24,189 nt of DNA from JAGOEX01 sp964630905 (GCA_964630905.1 CAZVWR010000049.1:1-24189); one strand, 5' to 3'; shown: positions 15,344-22,866, counted from the stretch's first letter. The notes: generated by a model from the sequence alone, not told the origin. A program made the numbers and translations.

Positions 15344-16576
15344 TTATTCTTTTTCAAATTCATTTAATTTACGGATAAGATACCCTTTCTCTCGCTCATC
15401 TTCTTTTCTGAAATAGTCGTGACATTTCTGATCATATTCATCTCGCTTTATGGATTCCATGCTTACTTTAAGAAAAATCAGTTCAAATTTTTCTTCTGAT
15501 TTATAGGCTTGATAAATATTTATATTGTTTTTATCCGCATATTTAACCAGATGTTTTTTCAGGTTGTTTTCAATTCTACAGCCCATATAAATTGATTCGG
15601 GCTTAACAAAGGGAATTGTCCCGTCCGAAAAAATATAATCATCCTGATTGCTTATAATTAAACGCCACTCTTTTTCATAATTCCAGAACCTAGATTTTGT
15701 AATAAAAGACTTCAATACAGTTTTCTGAATCTGCTTGTTTGTCTGAAGCTTATCATTCAGAAATTTTGATTTTATAAGTTCACGAGGTGAAACTTTCGGA
15801 ATTCTTGCCGTATAAATAACCGGATAAAGTCCACATAAAATTAAATTCTTATGCTTTAAATGATTTAATTCCAATGGATACTTTACACAGAAACCTTTGT
15901 GGTTGTCTGCATAATGTGACCACATCGTTGTATTTATTTCCAGTTCACATTCAATAGGGAAACTCGAAGAAAAGTCTGAAAAACATGTAATTTTATAACA
16001 GCTTTTTCTTAAATGTTTAATTTTATCTCTGCACTCAAGCCAGCCTTCAATCGAATGTAGTATTTCTTGAAATCCTTCAGACTTTTTATTAGATATTTCA
16101 AACATTAATGAAGTAAAATCTTTTCTTTTATAGTTATAACTGTCTCTATTTGTGGAAGAGCATATTTCTTCGTACTCTTTTTCCGATATCGTATCTGGAG
16201 TTTCATCCATAGAGATGAGTTTTTTTTCTTTCAATGTTTTTAACAATCGGTACTTAGCAAACTTTCTTTCTTCAATACCAACATAGCTATCAAACGGGTC
16301 ATTAAATTCTTCTGGTGAAGAAAGATGTAGTAAATTATTCTCTAAATTTACAATACTGTTCAATGACGGTCGGTAAAATTTATAAAGAAATTTGGGTAGA
16401 TGCTCTTCTTTAAAAAGCGCCATATCAGAATAAATACTATCTCTACTATTAGATACCGTCAGCTTTTCAATGTATTCATCTATGAATTTTTTCTGCCAAC
16501 AGCCTTTATAATTTATGCTTCTAAAATCTCTTCTATCATAATTTGACTTTTTTTCACTAAACCAACCAAAACCCAT
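15344..16576 (-). CDS. DUF2971 family protein
   Basis: A 410-residue protein of the DUF2971 family, whose biochemical role is not established. Family marks: LYKFYRPSLNS near the start, LSSPEEFNDPFDS (about 85-97), CFSD (198-201), MWSHYADNHKGFCVKY (about 218-233) and the closing EKEWRLI segment. DUF2971 genes are frequent next to restriction and other defence genes, so a defence-linked role is plausible but inferred. ATG 16576 is chosen over GTG 16588 because GAGGG is placed 6-7 nt upstream; that SD lies in the 40-nt REP-containing repeat duplicated at 16722-16761. The first 60 residues, before the DUF2971 start, are charged and not recognised. Followed by the RAYT after 7 nt. More AT-rich than hsdM and hsdS, hinting at a different origin. 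Confidence 0.85.
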   Translation of the reverse strand: MGFGWFSEKKSNYDRRDFRSINYKGCWQKKFIDEYIEKLTVSNSRDSIYSDMALFKEEHLPKFLYKFYRPSLNSIVNLENNLLHLSSPEEFNDPFDSYVGIEERKFAKYRLLKTLKEKKLISMDETPDTISEKEYEEICSSTNRDSYNYKRKDFTSLMFEISNKKSEGFQEILHSIEGWLECRDKIKHLRKSCYKITCFSDFSSSFPIECELEINTTMWSHYADNHKGFCVKYPLELNHLKHKNLILCGLYPVIYTARIPKVSPRELIKSKFLNDKLQTNKQIQKTVLKSFITKSRFWNYEKEWRLIISNQDDYIFSDGTIPFVKPESIYMGCRIENNLKKHLVKYADKNNINIYQAYKSEEKFELIFLKVSMESIKRDEYDQKCHDYFRKEDEREKGYLIRKLNEFEKE

Positions 16577-16582
16577 TAATTC

Positions 16583-16622
16583 CCTCACACTGTAAGGGCG
16601 AAAAATCTTTCGCCCCTACGAA
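16583..16622 (-). repeat. 40-nt direct repeat including REP copy 5 (16592-16619)
   Basis: The 40 bases at 16583-16622 are identical to 16722-16761. The core is a main-family REP with the GTAG foot on the - strand; the extra flank (GTGTGAGG on the - strand) supplies the SD of the DUF2971 gene. Confidence 0.9.
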
Positions 16623-16648
16623 CCAATTATCTTAAATTTACCGATATC

Positions 16649-16663
16649 TGCGACACTGTCGCA
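16649..16663. promoter_or_regulatory. Perfect 15-bp palindrome TGCGACA-C-TGTCGCA
   Basis: Seven-base arms around one central base, 73 nt upstream of the DUF2971 start. Possible operator or small hairpin; no other copy is seen in the window. Confidence 0.4.
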
Positions 16664-16688
16664 AAAATCAGTTTAAAATCCATCCCCA

Positions 16689-16721
16689 TCACGCTGCAAC
16701 TGCTTCATTTATCATTTCAAT
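16689..16721 (-). pseudogene. Relic of an hsdR 3' end
   Basis: Encodes IEMINEAVAA-stop, exactly the last ten codons of the intact hsdR that ends at 18274. The surrounding 37 bases (16685-16721) match 18270-18306 at 35 positions, and both differences are synonymous (a Val and an Ala codon). It lies downstream of the AlbA_2 gene, separated from the true hsdR end by about 1.55 kb. Its internal ATG with GAGG upstream (from the REP flank) could still start an eight-codon reading frame. Confidence 0.75.
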
Positions 16722-16761
16722 CCTCACACTGTAAGGGCGAAAAATCTTTCGCCCCTACGAA
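16722..16761 (-). repeat. 40-nt direct repeat including REP copy 6 (16731-16758)
   Basis: Identical to 16583-16622, between the AlbA_2 stop and the hsdR relic. GTAG foot on the - strand. Confidence 0.9.
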
Positions 16762-16785
16762 ATAATCCACCGTGTCTTTCAATCA

Positions 16786-18255
16786 TTATTTTTTTTCCAA
16801 TATTTCCCAATATCCGCTTTTTGTGGAACCAATGCGTTTCAGCAAACCATCTTTTTTCAGTTTGGCAATATTTTTCTCTATAGCACTTTGGCTGACTGAA
16901 AGAAGCTCTGCAATTTCTTTGGTTGTAATATGAGGATTGTCTGTTATTTTAAGGACTATTTTTTCTGCTGTTACACCGTATTTCTTCCGTATTTCTTCCG
17001 TATTTCTTCCGTACTTCTTCCCGAAATCATTCCGACGCTTTCCCGACGCTTTCCCGACTTGTGCCTCGACTTGTGCCTCGACTTGCATGGTATCTTGCAT
17101 GGTATCTTGCATGGTGACTTCCGTGGTTGCTTGTCCTGCTACTTGTCCTGCTACTTGTCCTGCTACTTCATTTTCTGATAAATCCCACGAATTTGGAAAT
17201 GTCATGCGGAGAAAATTCTCAGAGAAGTGAAAATTCTCTTTGTTATATGCTTCAAGAATACGGGGCACTCCCGATCCCAAATGTTCGACGAGTTCCAAGT
17301 CCTTAAATATACGCATTATTTCCTGATTGCGAGGAATGGAAAAACCTTCAAAGAACTCTTTTTCACTCAGCATATCCGGCAAACTGCCGGCAGAAGTGAT
17401 CTCGATCCTGTCATCAAAAATTTCAAATTTCGGCGGCACTTCGTATGTGTAATCGTTGTGCACGATTGCATTAACCACCGCTTCACGGATAGCGACAGGA
17501 TTCCATAGAGGCGTATCAATCCGTTCTTTTGAAGTAATTCTGCTTCTTGTTTTGTTTTCAAGAGCTATTTTATCCAGCACCTGTTTTGTGGCTTTTATAA
17601 GTGAGCAGTAACCATATTCATTATTTTCAGCCAGATGAACTCTGTTCTTTCCTTTGTATTTGGCGACCTTAATTGAAACGGAGTTCGTATCAGACATAAG
17701 ATATCCTGCATAATTGTAAGATCCGTCTTCACAAAGCAGGCTGAGGTTTTCGGCAAATTTTGAATTTAATTTCTTGCCTGACTCCTCGTAATAAATCCTT
17801 AGCTGTTCAAATTTCAATTTTTGTTGATTGGCTCGTATTTTTCCGATTGAATTCCGGGTGCGTTTTGCAAAGAAACTTTCAATCATTCGAGTATTCATCG
17901 GTTCTGCGGCAGTTCCCACACGAAGGAAGCACCCTTTTTCAGACATACCAAGTTTTTTTAAGTAATACGGTTTTTCAGGACCGCTGGCTACTATTATTTT
18001 AATTATATCTTTTCCATCCTGCTCTTCTCCGATAATGTCAAACAAACCAAGACATGTCGGCTGAATATTGTTTTTCAGACGGTCTTTTATCTGGAGTTGC
18101 ATTTCATCAGAATTCCCGACACCTTTTACAACGCCGTCATCATCAATACCAATGTAGATGAAGCCACCTTCACGACTATTCAAAAATGCCACGACCTCTT
18201 TTTCCAGCGAATCAGTCAAAGTAAGTTTAAATTCTATCCTATTGGATTCTTTCAT
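16786..18255 (-). CDS. AlbA_2 (Schlafen-type) / HATPase / winged-helix protein
   Basis: A 489-residue protein, 18 nt after hsdR. ATG 18255 is set by GGAGGTGA upstream; a GTG lies five codons earlier. The N-terminal AlbA_2/Schlafen domain (about 1-130) begins with ESNRIEFK and includes GGFIYIGIDDDG. Residues about 245-345 are an HATPase_c_4-type domain with the N-box-like REAVVNAIVHNDY and GSGVPRILEAY. After a repetitive linker (about 364-428: GQVAGQVAGQ, MQDTMQDTMQ, VEAQVEAQV, KKYG repeats) comes a winged helix-turn-helix (about 432-489) with ITTKEIAELLSVSQSAIEKNIAKL and a GYWEILE end. The family is usually annotated as a transcriptional regulator or ATP-binding protein and is common inside type I RM loci; its job there is unsettled. 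The linker DNA includes 11-nt tandem repeats, whose copy-number change would remove the winged helix. Confidence 0.92.
   Translation of the reverse strand: MKESNRIEFKLTLTDSLEKEVVAFLNSREGGFIYIGIDDDGVVKGVGNSDEMQLQIKDRLKNNIQPTCLGLFDIIGEEQDGKDIIKIIVASGPEKPYYLKKLGMSEKGCFLRVGTAAEPMNTRMIESFFAKRTRNSIGKIRANQQKLKFEQLRIYYEESGKKLNSKFAENLSLLCEDGSYNYAGYLMSDTNSVSIKVAKYKGKNRVHLAENNEYGYCSLIKATKQVLDKIALENKTRSRITSKERIDTPLWNPVAIREAVVNAIVHNDYTYEVPPKFEIFDDRIEITSAGSLPDMLSEKEFFEGFSIPRNQEIMRIFKDLELVEHLGSGVPRILEAYNKENFHFSENFLRMTFPNSWDLSENEVAGQVAGQVAGQATTEVTMQDTMQDTMQVEAQVEAQVGKASGKRRNDFGKKYGRNTEEIRKKYGVTAEKIVLKITDNPHITTKEIAELLSVSQSAIEKNIAKLKKDGLLKRIGSTKSGYWEILEKK
16976..17165 (-). repeat. Cluster of five different 11- and 12-nt tandem repeats in the AlbA_2 gene
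   Basis: Read on the + strand: CCGTATTTCTT x4 (16976-17019, last with one change), GACGCTTTCCC x2 (17034-17055), GACTTGTGCCTC x2 (17056-17079), CTTGCATGGTAT x2 plus part of a third (17082-17114), CTTGTCCTGCTA x3 (17130-17165). The first two families have 11-nt units and would shift the frame if one unit were gained or lost; the other three are 12-nt and frame-neutral. Confidence 0.95.
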
Positions 18256-18273
18256 GTTTCTCACCTCCACCCA

Positions 18274-20961
18274 TCACGCCGCCACTGCTTCATTTATCAT
18301 TTCAATAATTTCTTCAAACTGGTTGCCGAAGACTTTTTTCGCTTTGGCTAATCCGCCGTGTCTTTCGAGCACTGGTACAAGGTCAAAGTTGTCTTTATCT
18401 ATTGCAAGGTTGATTATGAGATGTTCCTTTATGTAATTGAGCCATTCGGTCTGTTCGGTGTTGAATGTGCTTTTTTTCATGAGTTTTGTGATCGCTGCTT
18501 CAACTCTTTCACTTGCGGTGAGAAGGGGATTTTTGTGATCTTTTGCATTCTTTATCATCGAAATGATGTCGGCAAGTGCTTTGTGTCCGGTGAGACGATA
18601 TGCCTGTTGAACTTTTATCTCATCAAACGAGTTTCTTTTCATTTCATTCCTGATTTCTTTGAGTGCTGCTGAATTCCACTTTCTCGGATTGTTGAAAAGA
18701 ATCGTGAGCGCTTCTATCTTTTCCTTATTTTCATTGATGAATATTGAGAACTGTTCAAGATAGTCAGCCGGCTGAAGTGACTTTTCGCCGTATTTGAACA
18801 TCAGATCTGAACTTACGGTGTCAACAGTCGAATACGATACATAAAAAGGATTTCTCGCTCTGTCATAATTTTCCATAAGTTCCTGAAATTCCCTGTTTCT
18901 CAAAATATCCATCGTCTTATTGAAAGAGACACGGAGATTATCTTTGAGATTATCGGTAAACGGCGTGACAGCTCCTTCAGGGATGAACTTTGAAAAATCA
19001 TCCCGCGCTTTTGCACTCATCGTGTCAGCAACTCTTCTCAGTCGCTTAATCAACCTGTTTGTGTTGTAATCTCTTTCAACATTATTCCAGATATTTTCAA
19101 CTATCTGCTTAACATCAACCGCATCTTTTGATTCAGTGACTTCAATGACAAAATCGGTCGAATCTTTGAAATATTCGATCATCGTTCCGTCAAAACAGTC
19201 AAAAACCGTGAAAAACTCTTTATTTATATCAACACACTTTCTTGTTCCTCTTCCAAGCATCTGAGTCCAGAGAATTCTCGACTTAACCGGACGGAGAAAA
19301 ACAATGTATTCAAGAGCAGGAATATCAACACCGGTAGATAGCATATCAACCGTCACAACTATTCCCGGTTCCGGTCTGTTCCTGAACATCCTGATTTTCT
19401 GAAGCGGTCTGTCAACTGTAGGACTGCCCGTGATCTTCTGAACAAATTCATCACCTCGTCCGAAAATCTCACGAGCCAGATTTACCAGCTGATCTGCATG
19501 GGAAATATGAGCGATATCGTTCACTGCAAAAATCAGAGTTTTCGGGAATCTTCCTGTCTTTTCTTCATGCTCTTTGGCATATTTTGCGATCTCTTCTATT
19601 ATTTTCCTGTTTGAATCAGGAGAAGTGATCTTCCTTTCTACATCTGACGAATTGAATTCCCTTTCATCTTCAAGCTGGTCAATGGTTTCAATTCCGGTCT
19701 GTTTATTTTTCAGAGCGACTTTTTCACCTTCACTCAGGAAAATTCCGTTAATCCTGACATCCGATTTTATTCTGACTGCCTGATAATCGACAAGATAACC
19801 TTCCGTCACAGCTTCATTCACAGTGTAACGATAAACTGGATTGCCGAAATATGCGACCGTGTGAGAAGCAGGAGTCGCAGTAAGCCCGATCTTCAGAGCA
19901 TCAAAATGATTGAGGACACTACGCCAGATATTTGTGTCTTTTGAAGTGTAGCCACGATGACATTCATCAGCGATTATCACATCAAAAGCATGGATCGGAA
20001 TATCAATTTTCCCTGCATCATCATCAGCTTCAGCATCGCTTGCAGATTGCCCGAAAGAACCTTCATGACCGAAAAGATTTATCGCCATTCTCTGGATCGT
20101 TGCGACATAGACAAAAGTATGAGCGGTGTTGGGATTTGTCAGATATTCATTAGGCAGAACGCCGATATCGAACTTTTCACCTTCTTCAAAATCCTCTTTT
20201 CTGAATCTCTGACTGAAAACCTCATATTCCTGATTGAACTTGTTTCCGCTCGGAGTCTGGAAAGCTGAAAAAGCCTGTGATGCCTGAGCCGCAAGTGCAC
20301 GACGATCGACAAGGAACAGAATCCGCCTTGCATAACCCGACTTTATCATCCGGTAGATCATCGAGACAGTTGTAAAAGTCTTTCCCGTTCCAGTTGCCAT
20401 CGCAAGCATCATCTTCCGCTTGTTTTCAATGATCCCTTTTTCAACATTCGCTATAGCTAATTTCTGATACGGTCTTAATCTTTCTATGTCATTTGGCACA
20501 TTTTTGAAATAATCCCTGAACTTATCCGATTTTCTTTCAAACATCTCAAACATCGCTGAGGGAGTGTGAAAATTAATCAGCTCACGCGAATAATACTGAT
20601 CATCACGCAAATCGGCAAACCAGATCTGAGTACCGTTGGATGAATAAATGAAAGGAACTTTGTAGTGACCCCATTGACCGATTGATTTTTCAGCACCCAT
20701 TGAATATCTTTTTGCCTGTTCAAGCACATTCTGAGGACTCAATGAAACTTTTTTCGCTTCAAGAATGCCTAAAAACCTGCCGTTCACAAAAAAAGCATAA
20801 TCAGCAGGACCGTTATTAGTCGGGAATTCTTCAACCGCATGATTGGTAAGTTTAGAAGTATCGAGATTTTCTGAATATGGAATGATCTTCCACGGCTGAC
20901 TCAGAGAATTAAGCTTTGAATCAATCCGTGTTTTTCGGGTTATCCACTCGCTTTCGACCAT
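18274..20961 (-). CDS. hsdR: Type I restriction endonuclease subunit HsdR (EcoEI-like)
   Basis: The 895-residue ATP-dependent translocase/nuclease that cuts unmodified DNA with HsdM and HsdS. Residues from ATG 20961: N-terminal PD-(D/E)XK nuclease with D54 (PADYAFF) and E68-x-K70 (ILEAKK); helicase motif I ATGTGKT at 189-195; motif II DECH at 332-335; motif III-like LTATP; helicase C-terminal half with GVDIPALEYIVFLRP and MLGRGTR. The end (SERVEAAITKLMKK onward) matches the EcoEI_R_C domain. ATG 20961 has GAGG 6-7 nt upstream; the frame remains open to 21075, but that stretch is translated REP-like DNA and is rejected. A promoter (21085-21112) gives a leader of about 115 nt holding two REP-like hairpins. 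No motif is missing, so the subunit looks functional. Confidence 0.96.
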   Translation of the reverse strand: MVESEWITRKTRIDSKLNSLSQPWKIIPYSENLDTSKLTNHAVEEFPTNNGPADYAFFVNGRFLGILEAKKVSLSPQNVLEQAKRYSMGAEKSIGQWGHYKVPFIYSSNGTQIWFADLRDDQYYSRELINFHTPSAMFEMFERKSDKFRDYFKNVPNDIERLRPYQKLAIANVEKGIIENKRKMMLAMATGTGKTFTTVSMIYRMIKSGYARRILFLVDRRALAAQASQAFSAFQTPSGNKFNQEYEVFSQRFRKEDFEEGEKFDIGVLPNEYLTNPNTAHTFVYVATIQRMAINLFGHEGSFGQSASDAEADDDAGKIDIPIHAFDVIIADECHRGYTSKDTNIWRSVLNHFDALKIGLTATPASHTVAYFGNPVYRYTVNEAVTEGYLVDYQAVRIKSDVRINGIFLSEGEKVALKNKQTGIETIDQLEDEREFNSSDVERKITSPDSNRKIIEEIAKYAKEHEEKTGRFPKTLIFAVNDIAHISHADQLVNLAREIFGRGDEFVQKITGSPTVDRPLQKIRMFRNRPEPGIVVTVDMLSTGVDIPALEYIVFLRPVKSRILWTQMLGRGTRKCVDINKEFFTVFDCFDGTMIEYFKDSTDFVIEVTESKDAVDVKQIVENIWNNVERDYNTNRLIKRLRRVADTMSAKARDDFSKFIPEGAVTPFTDNLKDNLRVSFNKTMDILRNREFQELMENYDRARNPFYVSYSTVDTVSSDLMFKYGEKSLQPADYLEQFSIFINENKEKIEALTILFNNPRKWNSAALKEIRNEMKRNSFDEIKVQQAYRLTGHKALADIISMIKNAKDHKNPLLTASERVEAAITKLMKKSTFNTEQTEWLNYIKEHLIINLAIDKDNFDLVPVLERHGGLAKAKKVFGNQFEEIIEMINEAVAA

Positions 20962-20979
20962 TAAACACCTCATAAATAG

Positions 20980-21047
20980 AGGGCAGACACAGTGGTCAGC
21001 CCCTACGAAATACCAAAAACAATGGGCGTGATAAATCCCGCCCCTAC
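20980..21047 (-). repeat. Two degenerate REP-like hairpins in the hsdR leader
   Basis: 20980-21006 and 21024-21047 each end CCCCTAC on the + strand (GTAGGGG on the - strand) and start with GGGC; cores differ (CAGACACAGTGGTCA and GTGATAAATCC). They sit between the candidate hsdR promoter and the hsdR SD. Confidence 0.65.
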
Positions 21048-21084
21048 GAACCAATTCCGACACTCTTGAGTCCAATTCGAAAAT

Positions 21085-21112
21085 ATTTTAACGATTGTTA
21101 TTTTATAGGCAA
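21085..21112 (-). promoter_or_regulatory. Candidate sigma70 promoter for hsdR
   Basis: On the - strand TTGCCT (21107-21112) and TAAAAT (21085-21090), spaced 16 nt, in an AT-rich tract that contrasts with the GC-rich hairpins around it. Confidence 0.5.
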
Positions 21113-21166
21113 TTTATTTGTGTGGTGAGTCCGAAGGGTGACACGTGACAGGTGAACCGTGAATGG

Positions 21167-21210
21167 CAGGGGCACGACCATCATGAGCTTGTCGAATGAT
21201 CGCGCCCGTG
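21167..21210 (+). repeat. Long degenerate REP-like palindrome after the DUF1016 gene
   Basis: Starts CAGGGGCACGACCAT and closes ATGATCGCGCCCGTG; the middle contains AGCTTGTCGAA. It is preceded by repeated GTGA words (21139-21164). It lies 10 nt beyond the DUF1016 stop codon. Confidence 0.55.
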
Positions 21211-21219
21211 TAAATTTAT

Positions 21220-22326
21220 TTATTTATATTTTTCAAATTCTTTTTCTGCTTCCTCGATCTGTTTTTTCAGTTCTTCTTTGCTTGGAAGATAAAGCTGGTA
21301 ATTGGATGCGTAAATATTGCTGTCTTTCGGCAATGTCAGTTCAACGAGAGAATCGCTTTTTGTCAAACACAGCAGTATTCCGACTGTCGGATTTTCCTCT
21401 TCTGTTTTCACATAACGGTCAAAATAATTCACATACATCTGCATCTGTCCAAGATCCTGATGTTTCAGATCTCCGATTTTAAGGTCAATAACAACAAAAC
21501 ATTTCAGTAACCTGTTATAAAACACAAGATCAACAAAGAAATGTCTGTTATCAAAAGAAAATCTTTTCTGCCTCGATTCAAAAAGGAACCCTTTCCCAAG
21601 CTCAAGAATAAAAAGCTCCAGTTTATCAATAATTGCTGTTTCAAGCTCGTGTTCGGTGTATTTTTTCTGCGGCTCCAGACCTGTAAATTCAAGGATATAT
21701 GGATTTTTAATTATATCTGCTGGTTTTTCTACAATTTGTCCCTTTATTGACAGCTCTTTCACTCCGTTTTTATCGCGGCTAAGCACCAGTCTTTCAAAAA
21801 GAGCGGAATTTATCTGTCTTTCAAGCTCTCTATATCCCCAACCATTTTTTGCTGCTTCAATTTCATAGAATCTTCTTTCTTCATCATTTTTTACTGTCAT
21901 AAGAGTCACATAATGTGTCCAGCCGAGAACAAACCTTGAAGAGAGATATTCTATAGTATTTTGCATTGTTTCCGGAAACTTATCCAATTCGGCAGGCAGT
22001 GCCTGTTGAATCTTTTGATTTGCATTTGGAGATATAACAGGCAGTGCCTGTTGAATCTTGTAATTCTGATAAAACTCTCTGAATTTTCGCAAATTTGTTG
22101 GAGACATTCCTTTTATTCCGAGGTTTGAAAGACTCTCAGACAAAATATCAATTAATCGTTTTCCATATAACTCGGCTCGTTCAGCTCCGCCATTTTCAAA
22201 CTCAACAATATACCAACCAAAAAGCCAATTGCGGACAACAAGGGAGGAATCTACACTTCTTGCCGCTCTTGATTGCAACTCGTTGTGAGTATCCTGAAAA
22301 AGATTTACCAACTTCTCAATATCCAT
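21220..22326 (-). CDS. DUF1016 / YhcG-type PD-(D/E)XK nuclease-domain protein
   Basis: A 368-residue protein of the DUF1016 (YhcG) family: N-terminal helical domain (about 1-175; YGKRLIDILSESLS, MSPTNLRKFREFYQ, VLGWTHYVTLM, RRFYEIEAAKNGWGYRELERQI) and a C-terminal PD-(D/E)XK nuclease-like domain with E250, D266 (FFVDLVFYN), D281-L-K283 and Q294 (GQMQMYVNYFD). Such proteins are predicted Holliday-junction-type or DNA-end nucleases and often lie in type I RM loci; activity unproven. The start is set by GGAGG 6 nt before ATG 22326. A 22-nt palindromic sequence is repeated in frame (21993-22014 and 22038-22059), producing KIQQALP twice. The promoter block upstream is shared with dinD, implying common control. 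hsdR follows after 258 nt with its own promoter. Confidence 0.92.
   Translation of the reverse strand: MDIEKLVNLFQDTHNELQSRAARSVDSSLVVRNWLFGWYIVEFENGGAERAELYGKRLIDILSESLSNLGIKGMSPTNLRKFREFYQNYKIQQALPVISPNANQKIQQALPAELDKFPETMQNTIEYLSSRFVLGWTHYVTLMTVKNDEERRFYEIEAAKNGWGYRELERQINSALFERLVLSRDKNGVKELSIKGQIVEKPADIIKNPYILEFTGLEPQKKYTEHELETAIIDKLELFILELGKGFLFESRQKRFSFDNRHFFVDLVFYNRLLKCFVVIDLKIGDLKHQDLGQMQMYVNYFDRYVKTEEENPTVGILLCLTKSDSLVELTLPKDSNIYASNYQLYLPSKEELKKQIEEAEKEFEKYK
21993..22059 (-). repeat. In-frame 22-nt direct repeat within the DUF1016 gene
   Basis: Identical copies at 21993-22014 and 22038-22059, offset by 45 nt (15 codons). Each holds a 13-base palindrome CAGGCA-G-TGCCTG. It lies in the variable linker between the N-terminal helices and VLGWTHYV. 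Confidence 0.9.
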
Positions 22327-22343
22327 TTAATACCTCCGATTTA

Positions 22344-22391
22344 AAATCTCCAATCCATGACATTCTAAACTTTAAGAGGGAGATATCAAAT
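22344..22391 (-). promoter_or_regulatory. Promoter block of the DUF1016 gene, shared with dinD
   Basis: On the - strand TTGATA (22384-22389), 16 nt, TAGAAT (22362-22367), then a block ending GGAGATTT before the SD. The block at 23781-23828 upstream of dinD is nearly identical, including box spacing. ATCTCC and GGAGAT form distant inverted arms on either side of the promoter. Confidence 0.7.
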
Positions 22392-22396
22392 TATTT

Positions 22397-22425
22397 GTAG
22401 GGGCTAACCCATGTGTTCGCCCGTG
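22397..22425 (+). repeat. Degenerate REP-like palindrome (second family), upstream of DUF1016
   Basis: GTAGGGGCTAACCCATG followed by TGTTCGCCCGTG; GGGC/GCCC plus partial inner pairing. Identical to the copy at 22863-22891. It is followed by a purine-rich GTGGAA-type tail (22422-22455). Confidence 0.75.
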
Positions 22426-22471
22426 GAAATGTGGAATGGTGGAATGGGGGGTGAGAACGCCATCCACTTTT

Positions 22472-22499
22472 TTGACATACTTTTTCATAGGGGCATAAT
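22472..22499 (+). promoter_or_regulatory. Candidate promoter for cutA
   Basis: TTGACA (22472-22477) and CATAAT (22494-22499), spaced 16 nt, 47 bases upstream of cutA. The -10 box lies within a further degenerate REP-like start (ATAGGGGCATAATC). Confidence 0.6.
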
Positions 22500-22545
22500 C
22501 CTTGTGCGGAATGAAAATTTACCGGTGTGAATAGAGAGGTGAGTT

Positions 22546-22866
22546 ATGGAAACTAAAATGGTGATGATCGTGTCAGCATTCCCTTCAAAAGAGGTGGCAA
22601 GGAAAATTGCCCTTGAGATGATCGAAAAAAGAATTGCTTCGTGTATTCAGATCACTTCTCCTGTTTTAAGCATTTATGAGTGGAAAGAGAAAATATGTCA
22701 GGAAGACGAGGTGCTTGCATTTGTTAAAACTTCATGCTCACTGCAGGATACGGCAGTTCAGTTCATAAAAGAGAGACACCCTTACGAAGTTCCTGAAATA
22801 ATCACTATTCCCGTTATCGGCGGATTTGATAAATACATTCAATGGGTTGATGATAATTTGATGTAG
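22546..22866 (+). CDS. cutA: Divalent-cation tolerance protein CutA
   Basis: A small 106-residue cytoplasmic protein of the CutA1 family, which forms very stable trimers and was named for copper tolerance; the cellular role remains debated. Family marks: the N-terminal VMIVSAFPSKEVARKIA strand-helix, RIASCIQI, SIYEWKEKI, EVLAFVKTS, and ERHPYEVPEIITIPVIGG. Length is typical. SD GAGAGGTGA precedes the ATG and a promoter lies at 22472-22499. It is the only gene on the + strand in the right-hand locus, placed between DUF1016 and dinD. Its stop TAG (22864-22866) is part of the GTAGGGG head of a REP-like element, so the element abuts or overlaps the gene end without damaging the coding region. Confidence 0.95.
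   Translation: METKMVMIVSAFPSKEVARKIALEMIEKRIASCIQITSPVLSIYEWKEKICQEDEVLAFVKTSCSLQDTAVQFIKERHPYEVPEIITIPVIGGFDKYIQWVDDNLM

Larger units (their letters stand above)
14742..16619. mobile_element. Candidate REP/RAYT unit (REPtron-like) carrying a DUF2971 gene
   Basis: REP copies with GTAG on the + strand lie at the left (14742, 15020) and a copy with GTAG on the - strand lies at the right (16592), so the RAYT and DUF2971 genes are enclosed by REPs in inverted orientation. RAYT genes bounded by inverted REPs are known as REPtrons; a cargo gene inside the bounds is my inference. I see no clear target-site duplication. Confidence 0.45.

Noticed and set aside
12089..16758. REP copies considered as a CRISPR array
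   Set aside because: Copies are hundreds to thousands of bases apart, without regular spacers, and no cas genes are near.
16976..17165. AlbA_2 linker repeats considered as a CRISPR or sequencing artefact
   Set aside because: Units are directly adjacent and only 11-12 nt, and the reading frame stays open through all five families into a good winged helix.
20962..21075. N-terminal extension of hsdR by 38 codons
   Set aside because: The sequence is translated REP-like hairpin DNA; a good SD precedes ATG 20961, and a promoter upstream makes this stretch a leader.
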